Positions 19,393-28,740 of a DNA stretch of 64,000 nt are shown one piece after another. Within the stretch, counting starts at the first letter, position 1, and each line of letters opens with the position of its first letter. Position numbers and translations under genes: made by a program. The notes beneath the pieces were generated by a model. The model was not told where the DNA came from and made no database searches. It saw only the letters and a list, made by a program, of their open reading frames with translations. Source of the DNA: Ruminococcus flavefaciens MA2007 (GTDB lineage: Bacteria > Bacillota > Clostridia > Oscillospirales > Ruminococcaceae); assembly GCF_000621845.1 (NCBI RefSeq), contig NZ_JHXF01000007.1, forward strand, positions 186,001-250,000, read 5' to 3'.

Positions 19393-20832
19393 TTATTCCT
19401 CAACATCTTTTAGATCATAATAAAACCTCAGCTTATTTATTTCGTGTTTCACGTGATAACCGTTTCCAATATAGTCGTTCTTTATAATTACTCTTGCTAT
19501 CTGATCTTTTCCGATTTCAACCAACAAATCAAATTTTTCGTCAACATAGCCCTTGGCATTAACCGAAATTGTTGCATATCGGTTTTTACCAGTAGAATCA
19601 GTAAAGATGAAGTGAGCATCGCTGGAATCGGTTGTCAAAGAGAAAGAAATAGGTTTACTCCTGTCACCAACCTTATTAATATCTTTCTTCAGGATAGGGT
19701 ATGTTTCATCATCACTTAGCAGAATACAAATATCATCGCCAAGCCTGAAATCGCAGTCTATCGCAGAAGTGATAGCAGCTCCCTTAGCAACCATCCACTG
19801 ATACCTGTTGTTCTCATCGTCAAATATGATTTTTTCTTCACCAAATAAAGAAAGAATAATATCTGCAAACGGTCTTAAACTGCTTGAACCGCCAGCGAGA
19901 ATAACAGCATCAATGTTTTCGGGGCTGACATTGGCTTTCTCCATTATTTTCAGTATAGAATTAAGTACGTTTTCTGTTATTAGTGGAGTGATAATGTCAG
20001 AAAATGTGTCGTAGTCAATGTCTACTGGTCTTGAACCTTCGCCCAAAGTCATAGTATAATCGTCGTATTCAGAGAATTCAATCTTCATACGTTCAACTTC
20101 ATTCATAAGCTTGTCTTTTCTTCGGGATTCAAGCTCTTCAAAGGAAACATCAGGATATACCTTAGGCATTAGTCGTAAAGCAAGCTCCTTATCAATATCA
20201 TCGCCGCCGAATTTGATACCATAAACGGCATCTTCATATACCTGGTTATGTTTCAGGTTAAGAATACTCAGATCGAGTGTACCTCCACCGAAGTCAATAA
20301 CCATGACCTTTGAAAAAGCCTTTATATCTGTGACTTTAGAAATATATGCAGAGGAGGATTCACTAACGAAGCCTTTTACCTTAATACCTACCGCCTCTGC
20401 AGCTTCTAACAGTTCTGTTCTTGCTTTGGCTGAAAAATCGACCGGAATAGAGAATACAGCTTCATTAAAATCAGGTCTTACTGCATCAACGGTCGCTTTA
20501 ACATATCTTAAAAACAGAAATGCTAAAGCTTTTCCATTGTATCTTACGTTATTTACTACGATCTCACGGTCTGTTCCGAGAAGTGATTTAAATGAAGTGA
20601 TAATCTGATAATCATCTGCATATTCATTAATTCTTTCCTTGACTTCACGACCAAATTTAAAATCATTCTTTATTGTCTTTGATATAGCAATACAGGAACT
20701 GAATGGAGTAAGATCCTTGCCGTCAGTACCGTATCCCGTTCCCATAGAACCCTTGCCTTGCTCATAGTTATATAGGAAGACAGATGTATTTGTTGTACCA
20801 AAGTCAATTCCATAATATGACCCGTTTTTCAT
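19393..20832 (-). CDS. Hsp70/DnaK-like ATPase of a defence cassette
   Basis: This 479-residue protein begins YYGIDFGTTNTSVFLYNYE (phosphate loop 1) and contains VMVIDFGGGTLDLSIL near 178 (phosphate loop 2) and VILAGGSSSLRPF near 313 (adenosine motif). It is shorter than DnaK (about 610-640 residues). A beta-rich segment of about 100 residues follows the ATPase but the helical lid is missing. It is unlikely to be the housekeeping chaperone: dnaJ and grpE are absent and it overlaps the coiled-coil gene by one base (TAATG). It may act as an ATP-driven switch assembling the neighbouring coiled-coil, HIRAN and helicase proteins; that role is inferred. Confidence 0.88.
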   Translation of the reverse strand: MKNGSYYGIDFGTTNTSVFLYNYEQGKGSMGTGYGTDGKDLTPFSSCIAISKTIKNDFKFGREVKERINEYADDYQIITSFKSLLGTDREIVVNNVRYNGKALAFLFLRYVKATVDAVRPDFNEAVFSIPVDFSAKARTELLEAAEAVGIKVKGFVSESSSAYISKVTDIKAFSKVMVIDFGGGTLDLSILNLKHNQVYEDAVYGIKFGGDDIDKELALRLMPKVYPDVSFEELESRRKDKLMNEVERMKIEFSEYDDYTMTLGEGSRPVDIDYDTFSDIITPLITENVLNSILKIMEKANVSPENIDAVILAGGSSSLRPFADIILSLFGEEKIIFDDENNRYQWMVAKGAAITSAIDCDFRLGDDICILLSDDETYPILKKDINKVGDRSKPISFSLTTDSSDAHFIFTDSTGKNRYATISVNAKGYVDEKFDLLVEIGKDQIARVIIKNDYIGNGYHVKHEINKLRFYYDLKDVEE

Positions 20833-22292
20833 TAATTATTCCCCTTAAAATCAATACCGTTTCTCTCAAGAGAACGGAAAATCTTCTTTATGATTGCTTG
20901 TAAGGACTCATAATTTTCCTCACTGACATCTGAAAACTCGTATTCAAGCCAGTCCTCATACAAGAATGAAAATGCCTTTTTCAGTTCCGAGCGTACCTTT
21001 TCTGCTTCAAGAGAGGATTCACGACTATTAATGGCATAAGCATCATTAAGCTTGCTGTCAAGTTCAGTGTTCTGGCTTTCGAGAGAAGAAAGCTGGTTTT
21101 TCAACTCATCATTTTCGGCTTTAGCGGCCATTAAAGACTGATTAGCAGTTTGAAGTCTTGATCTATACTCTGATAACTGAGCTTCTAAATCTGTTATTTG
21201 GCTCTTTAATGCGATGTTCTCAGTCCCTAATTCACGACTCTTATTGATTTCGCCCTGAATTGATTCAAATGCTTTTCCAACAGGAGTAATCATATCTGTG
21301 AAAGCAGTAATAATTGCTTCCTGCTCTTTATCCATATCCTTTTTCAGTCTCTCATAAAGGATTTGAACTGAACTTTTAGCAGGACGAGGTTTTTCAGGCG
21401 CAACAGCTGAAGTAGGATTAGCTTTGTCACTTGTTTCAGCAATCGGCTTTTCGCTTGTTGTTTTGGAATCTTCATTTGATACATTTGAAGTTTTATTCCC
21501 GGTTTTATCGGCTATAACAGAAGAAGTCGTATTTGTATCTTCGTTTACTATAGGAGAAACAGCGTTTTCGCCGTTTGTGACCTGAACTTTCGCAGGCTTT
21601 GCTTCTTCTGTAACTTCATTTGAAACGATTTCTTCCTCTATTTTCACTGCTTTTTCGTTTGGTTCTGTACTATTGTTTGCTGGAGCTGAAGAAAGTCCGT
21701 GCTTAATAGACCATTTTTCAATTAAATCGGAATAAGTTTTGAGTTTACCTTTTGTAATTAGATCAGCAGTAATTTTGTTGACATTTGCTAAACCTTTTTC
21801 GTTTATGGAGCTAAAGTCTACAAAATAAATTTTGCCTTTAGTTTCAACGACAACTCTTTCAAACTGTGACATATTTTTATCAGATTTTAAGCCGATATTA
21901 GCAACAAGAGTGATTAATTTGGCAATAGTCTTAGAATTATAGGAAGAATCGGTGTAGTTGTTTATTACCTTGATAGCCATTGTAGCATACTTTTTAACAT
22001 AAAAGCGTTCGTTACTTGTGTCTGTATTAGCACCGATATAACTATTAATAATCGACTCAACTATGTTAAGTGGAATAATAGAACCTTTGGTCAACTCATC
22101 AAAATACTGACCGCACACATCTGCTGAAAAAACAACAAGCCGTTCTGCAACGTCTTTAGCATCGCCGTTCTGTGACAATTGCTTTAATAGCATTACTACT
22201 TCATTAGTTTGAGTAACATTTAGAGTGGACTTTTGTTTCTTATATTGTTTATACATCTTGTCGAGTTCAGCTTTGATATCATTTATATCCAT
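20832..22292 (-). CDS. Coiled-coil protein of the defence cassette
   Basis: No known family was recognised. The protein is about 486 residues. The N-terminal 200 are mixed helical. A low-complexity Ser/Thr/Pro/Ala/Lys linker follows (about 200-310). A long heptad-like coiled coil spans about 345-440 (for example LEAQLSEYRSRLQTANQSL), with an acidic, aromatic-rich tail of about 50 residues. The start at 22292 (MDINDIKAEL) is chosen because GAGGAG sits 7 bases upstream; an in-frame ATG at 22307 has no site. It lies 11 bases after the HIRAN gene and overlaps the Hsp70-like gene by one base. A scaffold or Hsp70-partner role is likely but inferred. Confidence 0.75.
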   Translation of the reverse strand: MDINDIKAELDKMYKQYKKQKSTLNVTQTNEVVMLLKQLSQNGDAKDVAERLVVFSADVCGQYFDELTKGSIIPLNIVESIINSYIGANTDTSNERFYVKKYATMAIKVINNYTDSSYNSKTIAKLITLVANIGLKSDKNMSQFERVVVETKGKIYFVDFSSINEKGLANVNKITADLITKGKLKTYSDLIEKWSIKHGLSSAPANNSTEPNEKAVKIEEEIVSNEVTEEAKPAKVQVTNGENAVSPIVNEDTNTTSSVIADKTGNKTSNVSNEDSKTTSEKPIAETSDKANPTSAVAPEKPRPAKSSVQILYERLKKDMDKEQEAIITAFTDMITPVGKAFESIQGEINKSRELGTENIALKSQITDLEAQLSEYRSRLQTANQSLMAAKAENDELKNQLSSLESQNTELDSKLNDAYAINSRESSLEAEKVRSELKKAFSFLYEDWLEYEFSDVSEENYESLQAIIKKIFRSLERNGIDFKGNN

Positions 22293-22303
22293 TGATATTC
22301 TCC

Positions 22304-25300
22304 TCACTTGCTTATAATGGTAATCATATCATCATCTATATGACAATACTTTTGAACTGCTGTTGTTATGGTTTGTAAATCGGGAAGGTTGTTGATTGTT
22401 ATTATCTGTAAGCCGTTAGACAGCTTATTGTAGCCGTCAACAGGAACTGCCTTTCTATAAAAAACGCTGTTTCCATTTAATCGTATAGCCTGTCCTGCTA
22501 TACGAGCCATTCTGAACGGCTTACAGTTGATTGAAAACTCACATACTTTGTTTAATGCATCAGAGTAATCGTAAGCTCTGATTATGTTGCCATTAAGCCT
22601 GAGAACAATGTGCATTGAATCTGCACTGATTTCCTGCGGCTCCACTGGAACTGTATCAGGTATTGTCGCTTCTGAGGTCATTGTTTCAGGCTTATCTTCA
22701 ATAAGTGAAACAAGCTCTACATGAGTATTGTCCTCGTTATCATTTTCAGATAGTGCATAGTATCCGTCCTCTATTTCTTGAAGCTCTGAGCATTCGGACA
22801 TTAATGCTTCTATCTGATCCTCAGATGCAGTAGTAATGCCTTTATGAGACAGTAGAGTTTTAATTTCATATGCTCCAAAACCATATTCATATTGCAGATT
22901 GTCGCTGTTTTCCTTAATAACTTCTATGATTGATTCGATTGTCAAATCTTCTGTTTCGTTCTCATTTACTTGGATGACTTCTGCATCTGTCCGCTGTACT
23001 TCTGGTGTAACAGGAGGGTAATCACTCTGATCAGGAGCAGTTCCAATCTCAATAGGCGCTGCAGTCAATTTTTCTGCTGTGTTTCCATCTGCTTGGATGG
23101 CTTCTGTATCTGTCCACTGTACTTCTGGTGTGACAGGAGGGTAATCATCCTGATTAGGAATAGTCTCAGTCTCAACAGGTACTGTTTTTTCAGGTATATT
23201 ATGTTCTGAATTGTCTGGTTCAGCTTCTTCATGTGAAAGCATTGTTTTATTCAGAGTATAGCAGCCTTTACCAACGGATTGGAAGGATCGGTCAAGCATT
23301 AAAATCTTTGATATTTCAAAAAGACTGAAACTTTTTCTGTAATATTCTTTAATCAGGCTACAGAGACTTTTCGATGAGAAGCCGCCCTTGTGTTCGTGAT
23401 ATTTAGTTATCTCAGGAGCATCACTTGACATAATCTCTATAATTACATCCTGTAAAACGAAAGGTTTAGAAGCATCAGGCGTAAAATGTAAAGGTGTAGT
23501 TGCTGCAGTATTATCCGTAGTGATGCTTGTTGATTCAGGTGTGGTATTTTCCTGATTTGAAGCGTTTTCCTTGGCGCCAATATAGCTTAAAAGCTTCTTA
23601 ACTCCTGCTGTTAAGCTGTTATGAGCAGTAATGTTCATTTTTACGAAAGCATCGCAGTTAAGAAGTTCATCAAAAGTTTTTCTTGCTTCCTCATAGCTTT
23701 GTGCTGATAATAATCTTTGTGATTTTAGATTCTGTTCCCGTGCTATTCGCTCAGATGTAGTTACAGACGAATAATAGCTTTGGGCTGTTGCATCAGCTAA
23801 GCCCGTCACATTTGTAAGCCATTCAATAAAGCTTTCCTTGGATATTCTATCTTTATCGGCAATGGAAGGTTTGATTTCAGGATGATCGGTAACAACTGTG
23901 TCTTTAGATTCATCGTGTGAACTTTGCAGTTCAGGCATAGAATCTATGGTAAGCTGCTGGAATTCCTTTGCATTGTCATTATCACTATCATCAGGTAAAA
24001 TAGTCTCGATAATCTTTTCCTGTGTAGTGTATTCGATGATCATATGCTCATCATCAATAGAGCAAATGTCCATCAAATATTTTATGTGCTTTATAATATC
24101 AATAGCGGATAAATTTCCTTCAGCAAAGAAATTTGCAGATATTCTTATAGGTCGGCGTAGATAGTGTGAAAGGGTTTTATCTGCAAAATCAATCCTGTGT
24201 CCATATAAAGATTTGCCGGATAAAGTCTTCAAAGAATCAGAATAAGCATTGTCAGTATATAACTGAATAAGGAACTTAGTATATAGTTCACGCCAGCTTT
24301 CTACCGAATGCTGTAACTCGTTCAATATAAAAGAACAAGGTTTGTAATATGTGCAGTTTTGTGGATTATCAAAATCTACTGTTTTGATAACATATGGCTG
24401 CGTGCTGCTTGGAGGCTGATAATTCTTCTTTTCCAATGCACTTTTGAGTCCATCAACTGATATATCGGCAAATTGAATAAACTTGATTAAAGAGTTACTG
24501 AAACTATTATGTCTGCGTTCGTTTGCATCTATATACTCATTTCTTTGAATAAGTGACTCTATCATTGAACCTACTGTATCGCTGGAGTTCGCTCCAATAA
24601 TGCTTCTTTTTACACCATAGATAGTTTGATACAGTTTTTCTATGCTGTGTATATTGGATATATACTGCTTCGCTGACGATTCGGATACACAGCCGTCTGA
24701 TATAAGCCAATCAAAGAACGCTTGTTCTGTAAGCTGTGGACTATCGGAAAGATTTGTTTCAGGTTCATGTTCAACTGTTTGCGGTGCTGATTGAAGTGGT
24801 TCAGAAATCGTAAGATTATTTGAAGTTGGTGTATCATTTTCCTTCATAACAGTTATTGTTTGCTCAGGATCATGATTTTCCGGAATAGAAGTAGGATTTA
24901 TGCTGATATTAACATAAGCTGTAGCAGCATCAAGCAACGAGGTTAGGAGTTCATCATACGATCGAAATTTCTTTCTTCTTTCACGAATTTCACTCTGAAC
25001 CCGATGGTATTCGTCCTCGTCATCAATATCAAGTGACTCGTTATACGCCTTTTGGATTTTCTTCAAAATATCACTCACATCAGCTTTCAGATCACTGAGG
25101 AAGGGAGTTAAGTTCTCCTTGGTTATAGGAGTGTATTTTTCAGAATTCTGCTTTATATCATAGCTTTCAATAAGATCACTTGAACAAGAATGAAGTTTCT
25201 GTATTAAACGAGCGCTATTCAAAGACAATAATAATTCATCGACATTAACTTTTTCAGAATAAATGAATGCAAGATATTCAGTTGTTCTTTGGGCATAGCC

Positions 25301-25684
25301 GTTAACAATGTTTTGAACAAAACTCAGAATATCGGCTTCAATGTCTTCCTCACTATGATTTTTAAGTTCAGAAGTAATTTTAACAATGAGTATAGGTCTT
25401 TCTGGATCAGGCTCTGATTTTACAATTTCAATAGAAAAACTGTATCTACCGCTATCTATTGCAGGAGCATATAATGATGCATATCCTTTAGGCAGATAAC
25501 CAAGTTCTTTTCCGTCCTCTGTAAGTAAAAGAACAGCGTTATGGTCATGTGGATTGTCACTCTGATGTCTTAGTATAAAACCTTGCTGAAGAAACAGAGG
25601 ATTATGGTTTACTGCTCGACCTTCATACTGTGTACCGACTATCTCTATAATTGCTTCTCTTTGTATTTCCATAATATTATTCAT
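22304..25684 (-). CDS. Large HIRAN-domain protein, first gene of the defence operon
   Basis: The protein is about 1126 residues. Residues about 5-105 match the HIRAN domain (IVGTQYEGR, FILRHQSDNPHDHNAVLLL, GKELGYLPKGYASLYAPAID), a fold that binds DNA ends or damaged DNA in replication-repair helicases. Two related segments near 325-415 and 620-710 (FFDWLISDGCVSESSAKQYI and FIEWLTNVTGLADATAQSYY) resemble the SAM-like N-terminal domain of tyrosine recombinases. Winged-helix-like regions follow, separated by a 41-residue tandem repeat. The start at 25684 has an AAAGG site 9 bases upstream; an upstream in-frame ATG at 25795 lies before the promoter -10 and is unlikely. No catalytic motif was seen, so it may be the DNA-sensing subunit of the cassette. 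Confidence 0.8.
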   Translation of the reverse strand: MNNIMEIQREAIIEIVGTQYEGRAVNHNPLFLQQGFILRHQSDNPHDHNAVLLLTEDGKELGYLPKGYASLYAPAIDSGRYSFSIEIVKSEPDPERPILIVKITSELKNHSEEDIEADILSFVQNIVNGYAQRTTEYLAFIYSEKVNVDELLLSLNSARLIQKLHSCSSDLIESYDIKQNSEKYTPITKENLTPFLSDLKADVSDILKKIQKAYNESLDIDDEDEYHRVQSEIRERRKKFRSYDELLTSLLDAATAYVNISINPTSIPENHDPEQTITVMKENDTPTSNNLTISEPLQSAPQTVEHEPETNLSDSPQLTEQAFFDWLISDGCVSESSAKQYISNIHSIEKLYQTIYGVKRSIIGANSSDTVGSMIESLIQRNEYIDANERRHNSFSNSLIKFIQFADISVDGLKSALEKKNYQPPSSTQPYVIKTVDFDNPQNCTYYKPCSFILNELQHSVESWRELYTKFLIQLYTDNAYSDSLKTLSGKSLYGHRIDFADKTLSHYLRRPIRISANFFAEGNLSAIDIIKHIKYLMDICSIDDEHMIIEYTTQEKIIETILPDDSDNDNAKEFQQLTIDSMPELQSSHDESKDTVVTDHPEIKPSIADKDRISKESFIEWLTNVTGLADATAQSYYSSVTTSERIAREQNLKSQRLLSAQSYEEARKTFDELLNCDAFVKMNITAHNSLTAGVKKLLSYIGAKENASNQENTTPESTSITTDNTAATTPLHFTPDASKPFVLQDVIIEIMSSDAPEITKYHEHKGGFSSKSLCSLIKEYYRKSFSLFEISKILMLDRSFQSVGKGCYTLNKTMLSHEEAEPDNSEHNIPEKTVPVETETIPNQDDYPPVTPEVQWTDTEAIQADGNTAEKLTAAPIEIGTAPDQSDYPPVTPEVQRTDAEVIQVNENETEDLTIESIIEVIKENSDNLQYEYGFGAYEIKTLLSHKGITTASEDQIEALMSECSELQEIEDGYYALSENDNEDNTHVELVSLIEDKPETMTSEATIPDTVPVEPQEISADSMHIVLRLNGNIIRAYDYSDALNKVCEFSINCKPFRMARIAGQAIRLNGNSVFYRKAVPVDGYNKLSNGLQIITINNLPDLQTITTAVQKYCHIDDDMITIISK
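22970..23175 (-). repeat. 41-codon tandem repeat inside the HIRAN-protein gene
   Basis: Two units (about 22970-23055 and 23093-23175) are offset by 123 bases, exactly 41 codons. Both encode a DYPPVTPEVQ(R/W)TD(A/T)E(V/A)IQ core between acidic linkers. The unit length keeps the frame, so copy number could vary without breaking the protein. Confidence 0.75.
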
Positions 25685-25735
25685 GTTATCAAACCTTTCG
25701 GTAAAATCGTTGTCCGAGTAACATATATATAAATT

Positions 25736-25764
25736 ATTGTACCACAATTTCACCAAAAAATCAA
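25736..25764 (-). promoter_or_regulatory. Promoter of the HIRAN/Hsp70/UvrD/drmAB cassette
   Basis: On the minus strand the -35 is TTGATT (25764-25759), the spacer 17 bases, and the -10 TACAAT (25741-25736) with extended TGG. Transcription would start about 45 bases before the ATG at 25684. No terminator or other strong promoter was seen until the gap after drmB at 12107, so six genes are probably one transcript. Confidence 0.72.
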
Positions 25765-25896
25765 GCAAAACAACTATTTTTCTCGCTCTTTTCACCGAGG
25801 AATATTATGCTTTGTATATACTGATTGTAAAAAAATAGAAAGCATTATCCTACAAATCAGAATAGAGCTTACAGTAACAATTTATAATAACTGTTT

Positions 25897-25923
25897 AACT
25901 TTGAATCCACTGGGGTCAAAGTT
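25897..25923. repeat. 27-bp palindromic repeat, left border of the HNH/DUF697 cassette
   Basis: Arms AACTTTGAA and GTCAAAGTT flank a TCCACTGGG centre. It matches the repeat at 29340-29366 at 25 of 27 positions. It lies between the divergent promoters of the drm operon and the three-gene cassette. The rest of 25796-26092 shows only the two promoters and AT-rich DNA. Confidence 0.7.
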
Positions 25924-26003
25924 GATTAAATAATTCCAACATTATAACTTGTGCACATTTCACCAAAATCATCAAAGATACTCGAATAAATTCAGCAGAA
26001 TAC

Positions 26004-26033
26004 TTGACGTGAATAGCTGATATATGGTATAAT
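26004..26033 (+). promoter_or_regulatory. Promoter of the HNH/membrane/DUF697 cassette
   Basis: TTGACG (26004-26009), an 18-base spacer ending TGG, and a perfect TATAAT (26028-26033). Transcription would start near 26040, about 53 bases before the ATG at 26093, which has an AGGGGG ribosome site. Confidence 0.72.
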
Positions 26034-26092
26034 GAGCGAAAGAAAAGTGTTTTTTTCGATATGATAATAATTCTAAGTGATAGGGGGATATT

Positions 26093-27688
26093 ATGAATAA
26101 CAACTTTGCGTGTGAAATCAAGCCTGATTTCTATTGTTCTCGATCAGAATCAATATTTGGCTCCTTATTTAAGGAATACGAACGTGTTATTTTTAGAAGC
26201 CTTATATCATCTTTTGGATTAGATTTATTTATAAAAGATCAGTATGGTGGTGATGTTGATACCATTCATAATGTGAGACAAATTGGTGATGGAAGTCCCA
26301 TGACCTATAAAAATAGAAAAAATGATACTGCATATAAAAATCGTGGAGAATATAATCATAAAGACGTAGAGGGAACTGGTACTAATTTTCAGAGAATAAA
26401 GCATGATGCCCGAAAACTATATGGTGAGGACAATAACAATACTGTTCAAGATGCATACGAGGATAAGCCTCTCGGTTTTCTTGGAAAAAGTAAAGGTCAT
26501 CCAACTGACAGAAGTGCTGAGTTAGACCATGTAATTTCAGCGAAAAGCATCCATGACGATAGAGGTAGAGTACTGTCAGGATTATCAACTGCTGAACTCG
26601 CAGATGTGGAAGATAACCTTCAATGGACAAATGAGCATTTGAATAAATCGATGGGTGCAGATGAAATCCCTGATTATATTGCAGCACACCCCGAACTTCC
26701 CGAAGACGTTAAAAAGAGAATGATGGATGCTTATAATCGTGCCAAAGCATCCTATGAAGATAAAATTAATAGAGCATATTATTTTGATTTTAGTAATCCA
26801 AAGTGCCGACAGTTTTATAAAGAAGCTTTCACTGCTGCAGGAAAACGCGGCATTCAAATGGGGCTTAGACAAGCATTAGGATTCTTATTGACCGAATTGT
26901 GGTTCTCGGTTAAAGCGCAAGTTGAAATTAGTGATGGAACATTCACTGGTGTTTTATCCGCCATAAAAACCGGTGTTTCTAATTGGTTTGAGAATTCTCG
27001 GCGTAATTACAGGGAAATCTTCACTAAATTCGGAGAAGGAGTAATTAGTGGCTTTATCTCTTCTCTGACCACCACACTTGTAAATACATTCCTAACTACA
27101 TCGCAAAATACTGTAAAAATCATTCGTCAAGCATGGGCATCAATAGTTGAGTCTATCAATGTTTTGCTGTTTAATAGCAAGGAGAATTATTTGTGTGATC
27201 GAATGACGGCGGCAGCAAAAGTTCTTGCATCTGGTGCGAGTGCTATTATCGGAACGAGTGTACAGGAAAATGTAGAATTGAAGCTCGCCGAAATTGCACT
27301 CCCTTCTGATATCAAGTCAATTGCATCAACTTTCTGTGGCACGCTGGCAACGGGACTTCTAACAGTGTCGTTCTTGTTTTATATTGACAATGATCCATAT
27401 AGGAAGTTTCTTGATTGCATATACGGTGCAACAACCGATGAGTTACGTCGACAAGGAGCTTTGTTTAAGGAGTACTGTGCTAAATTGCAGCAAATGGATT
27501 TGCACGAGTTCCTAAAAGCAACTGATTACGCATATTCGCTTTCTATACAATTACAGAGTGTAGGTAGCGATGCTGAGGTCAATCGCCTTCTGAAGAAAGC
27601 TCAAGCTGATCTTGAGTTAGATTTACCGTGGGGTACTGGCTCATTAAATGAGAAAATGAAAGATCGTTCGTGGGTATTAAAGTTTTAA
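26093..27688 (+). CDS. HNH-like nuclease fused to hydrophobic C-terminal region
   Basis: No named family was recognised for the full 531 residues. Residues about 140-185 look like an HNH nuclease core: AELDHVISAKSIHDD, then DNLQWTNEHLNKSMG, giving the Asp-His, Asn and Asn/His pattern of HNH enzymes. The C-terminal half has several long hydrophobic helices (about 258-275, 315-345, 380-400 and 420-450), so it may be membrane-associated. The N-terminal 130 residues are hydrophilic. It is followed 15 bases later by a Gly/Ala-rich membrane protein and then a DUF697-like protein, one transcript. A nuclease tethered to a membrane partner suggests an antiphage or toxin module; that is inference. Confidence 0.7.
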   Translation: MNNNFACEIKPDFYCSRSESIFGSLFKEYERVIFRSLISSFGLDLFIKDQYGGDVDTIHNVRQIGDGSPMTYKNRKNDTAYKNRGEYNHKDVEGTGTNFQRIKHDARKLYGEDNNNTVQDAYEDKPLGFLGKSKGHPTDRSAELDHVISAKSIHDDRGRVLSGLSTAELADVEDNLQWTNEHLNKSMGADEIPDYIAAHPELPEDVKKRMMDAYNRAKASYEDKINRAYYFDFSNPKCRQFYKEAFTAAGKRGIQMGLRQALGFLLTELWFSVKAQVEISDGTFTGVLSAIKTGVSNWFENSRRNYREIFTKFGEGVISGFISSLTTTLVNTFLTTSQNTVKIIRQAWASIVESINVLLFNSKENYLCDRMTAAAKVLASGASAIIGTSVQENVELKLAEIALPSDIKSIASTFCGTLATGLLTVSFLFYIDNDPYRKFLDCIYGATTDELRRQGALFKEYCAKLQQMDLHEFLKATDYAYSLSIQLQSVGSDAEVNRLLKKAQADLELDLPWGTGSLNEKMKDRSWVLKF

Positions 27689-27703
27689 TAAGGAGATGAT
27701 GCC

Positions 27704-28738
27704 ATGTTAGTTTTGCCAACAATTATTATTGCACTGAGTAGTATTAGTGGCGCGGGCGGTATTGCTCTCTCAGCTAAAAGCTTAGTTGATTCAATGAACG
27801 CCGCTGCAACAAATAGGTTTACTCAGGAGCAGAATGAGAGAAATGTTCTTAGATTTCAGGCTGTTTCTGACAAGCTCAATTCTACATTAGAAGAACTGGG
27901 AAAACAGCGCATGGTCATCACAAAGAATTTCTCAGTATTTATTAAAGCCTTTGAGCGTATTCATAATAAACCTGAATTTACACGAGAGGAAAGCGTTGAT
28001 TTTCCTGAGTTTGATTTCAATGAAATTAAAAATGTCTCTATTGTCGCTGCGGATTTTCTCGGTGCAACTGTTGGAGCTATAGGTGGATCGGCATTGGCAG
28101 CAGCCGCTACTAGCGGTACTACTGCGGCGGTAATGGCTTTAGGAACGGCATCGACAGGCACTAAAATTGCGGAGCTTTCTGGTGCCGCAGCTACCAAAGC
28201 AGCTTTAGCTGCACTCGGTGGAGGATCAATTGCCGCTGGCGGAGGAGGAATAGCACTTGGAACGCTTGTGCTTAATGTCGCCTCTCTTGGTGTAGGTGCA
28301 CTCGTAGAAGGCATAGCAATGGCATATGCTGGTTCGGTAGCCCAAAAGCACGCTGACAAAGCAAAAGATGAAATGCAGAAGAATGAACTGATTATTAATG
28401 ATGCGATATCTATGCAGCTCCAAATCAGCAAATCAGCGACAGATATGAAACGCGCATCTGTTGAACTGTGTAATAAGATATATAAACCTCTTGTTCTCAG
28501 AATGAAGGCGCTCGTTGATTCAAAATGTGATTGGAACACTTTTTCCGATGATGAAAAGATGTTAGTAGAGAACACTGTCTTGATTGTTCAGATACTGCAC
28601 TATTTAAACAATACACCATTGTACAAGGTCACAAAACTCAAAAGTGATGGCGAGATTGAGGAAGTGGTTTCCAACTCTGATGAAGTAAAGTCAGCATTAA
28701 ATAAAGCCAAAAGTGAAGCAATCAGATTGGAGGTATAG
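27704..28738 (+). CDS. Gly/Ala-rich putative membrane protein
   Basis: The family was not recognised. The 344 residues start with a hydrophobic segment (VLPTIIIALSSISGAGGIAL), followed by a helical region of about 80 residues. A long small-residue hydrophobic block spans about 115-210 (FLGATVGAIGGSALAAAA, LAALGGGSIAAGGGGIALG, LGVGALVEGIAMAYAG) and could insert in a membrane as hairpins. The C terminus is charged and helical. An AAGGAG site precedes the ATG. The composition resembles pore-forming or membrane-remodelling effectors, but there is no specific motif. It sits between the HNH-like gene and the DUF697-like gene, with a 2-base gap to the latter. Confidence 0.65.
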   Translation: MLVLPTIIIALSSISGAGGIALSAKSLVDSMNAAATNRFTQEQNERNVLRFQAVSDKLNSTLEELGKQRMVITKNFSVFIKAFERIHNKPEFTREESVDFPEFDFNEIKNVSIVAADFLGATVGAIGGSALAAAATSGTTAAVMALGTASTGTKIAELSGAAATKAALAALGGGSIAAGGGGIALGTLVLNVASLGVGALVEGIAMAYAGSVAQKHADKAKDEMQKNELIINDAISMQLQISKSATDMKRASVELCNKIYKPLVLRMKALVDSKCDWNTFSDDEKMLVENTVLIVQILHYLNNTPLYKVTKLKSDGEIEEVVSNSDEVKSALNKAKSEAIRLEV

Positions 28739-28740
28739 CG

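Noticed and set aside
19393..20832. Housekeeping dnaK
   Set aside because: Too short, lacks the C-terminal lid and has no grpE/dnaJ neighbours; it is embedded in the defence cassette.
27961..28575. 204-codon minus-strand frame opposite the Gly/Ala-rich gene
   Set aside because: It is the mirror of a Gly/Ala-rich coding region (GCN/GGN codons give Ser/Pro/Ala antisense), with no start context.
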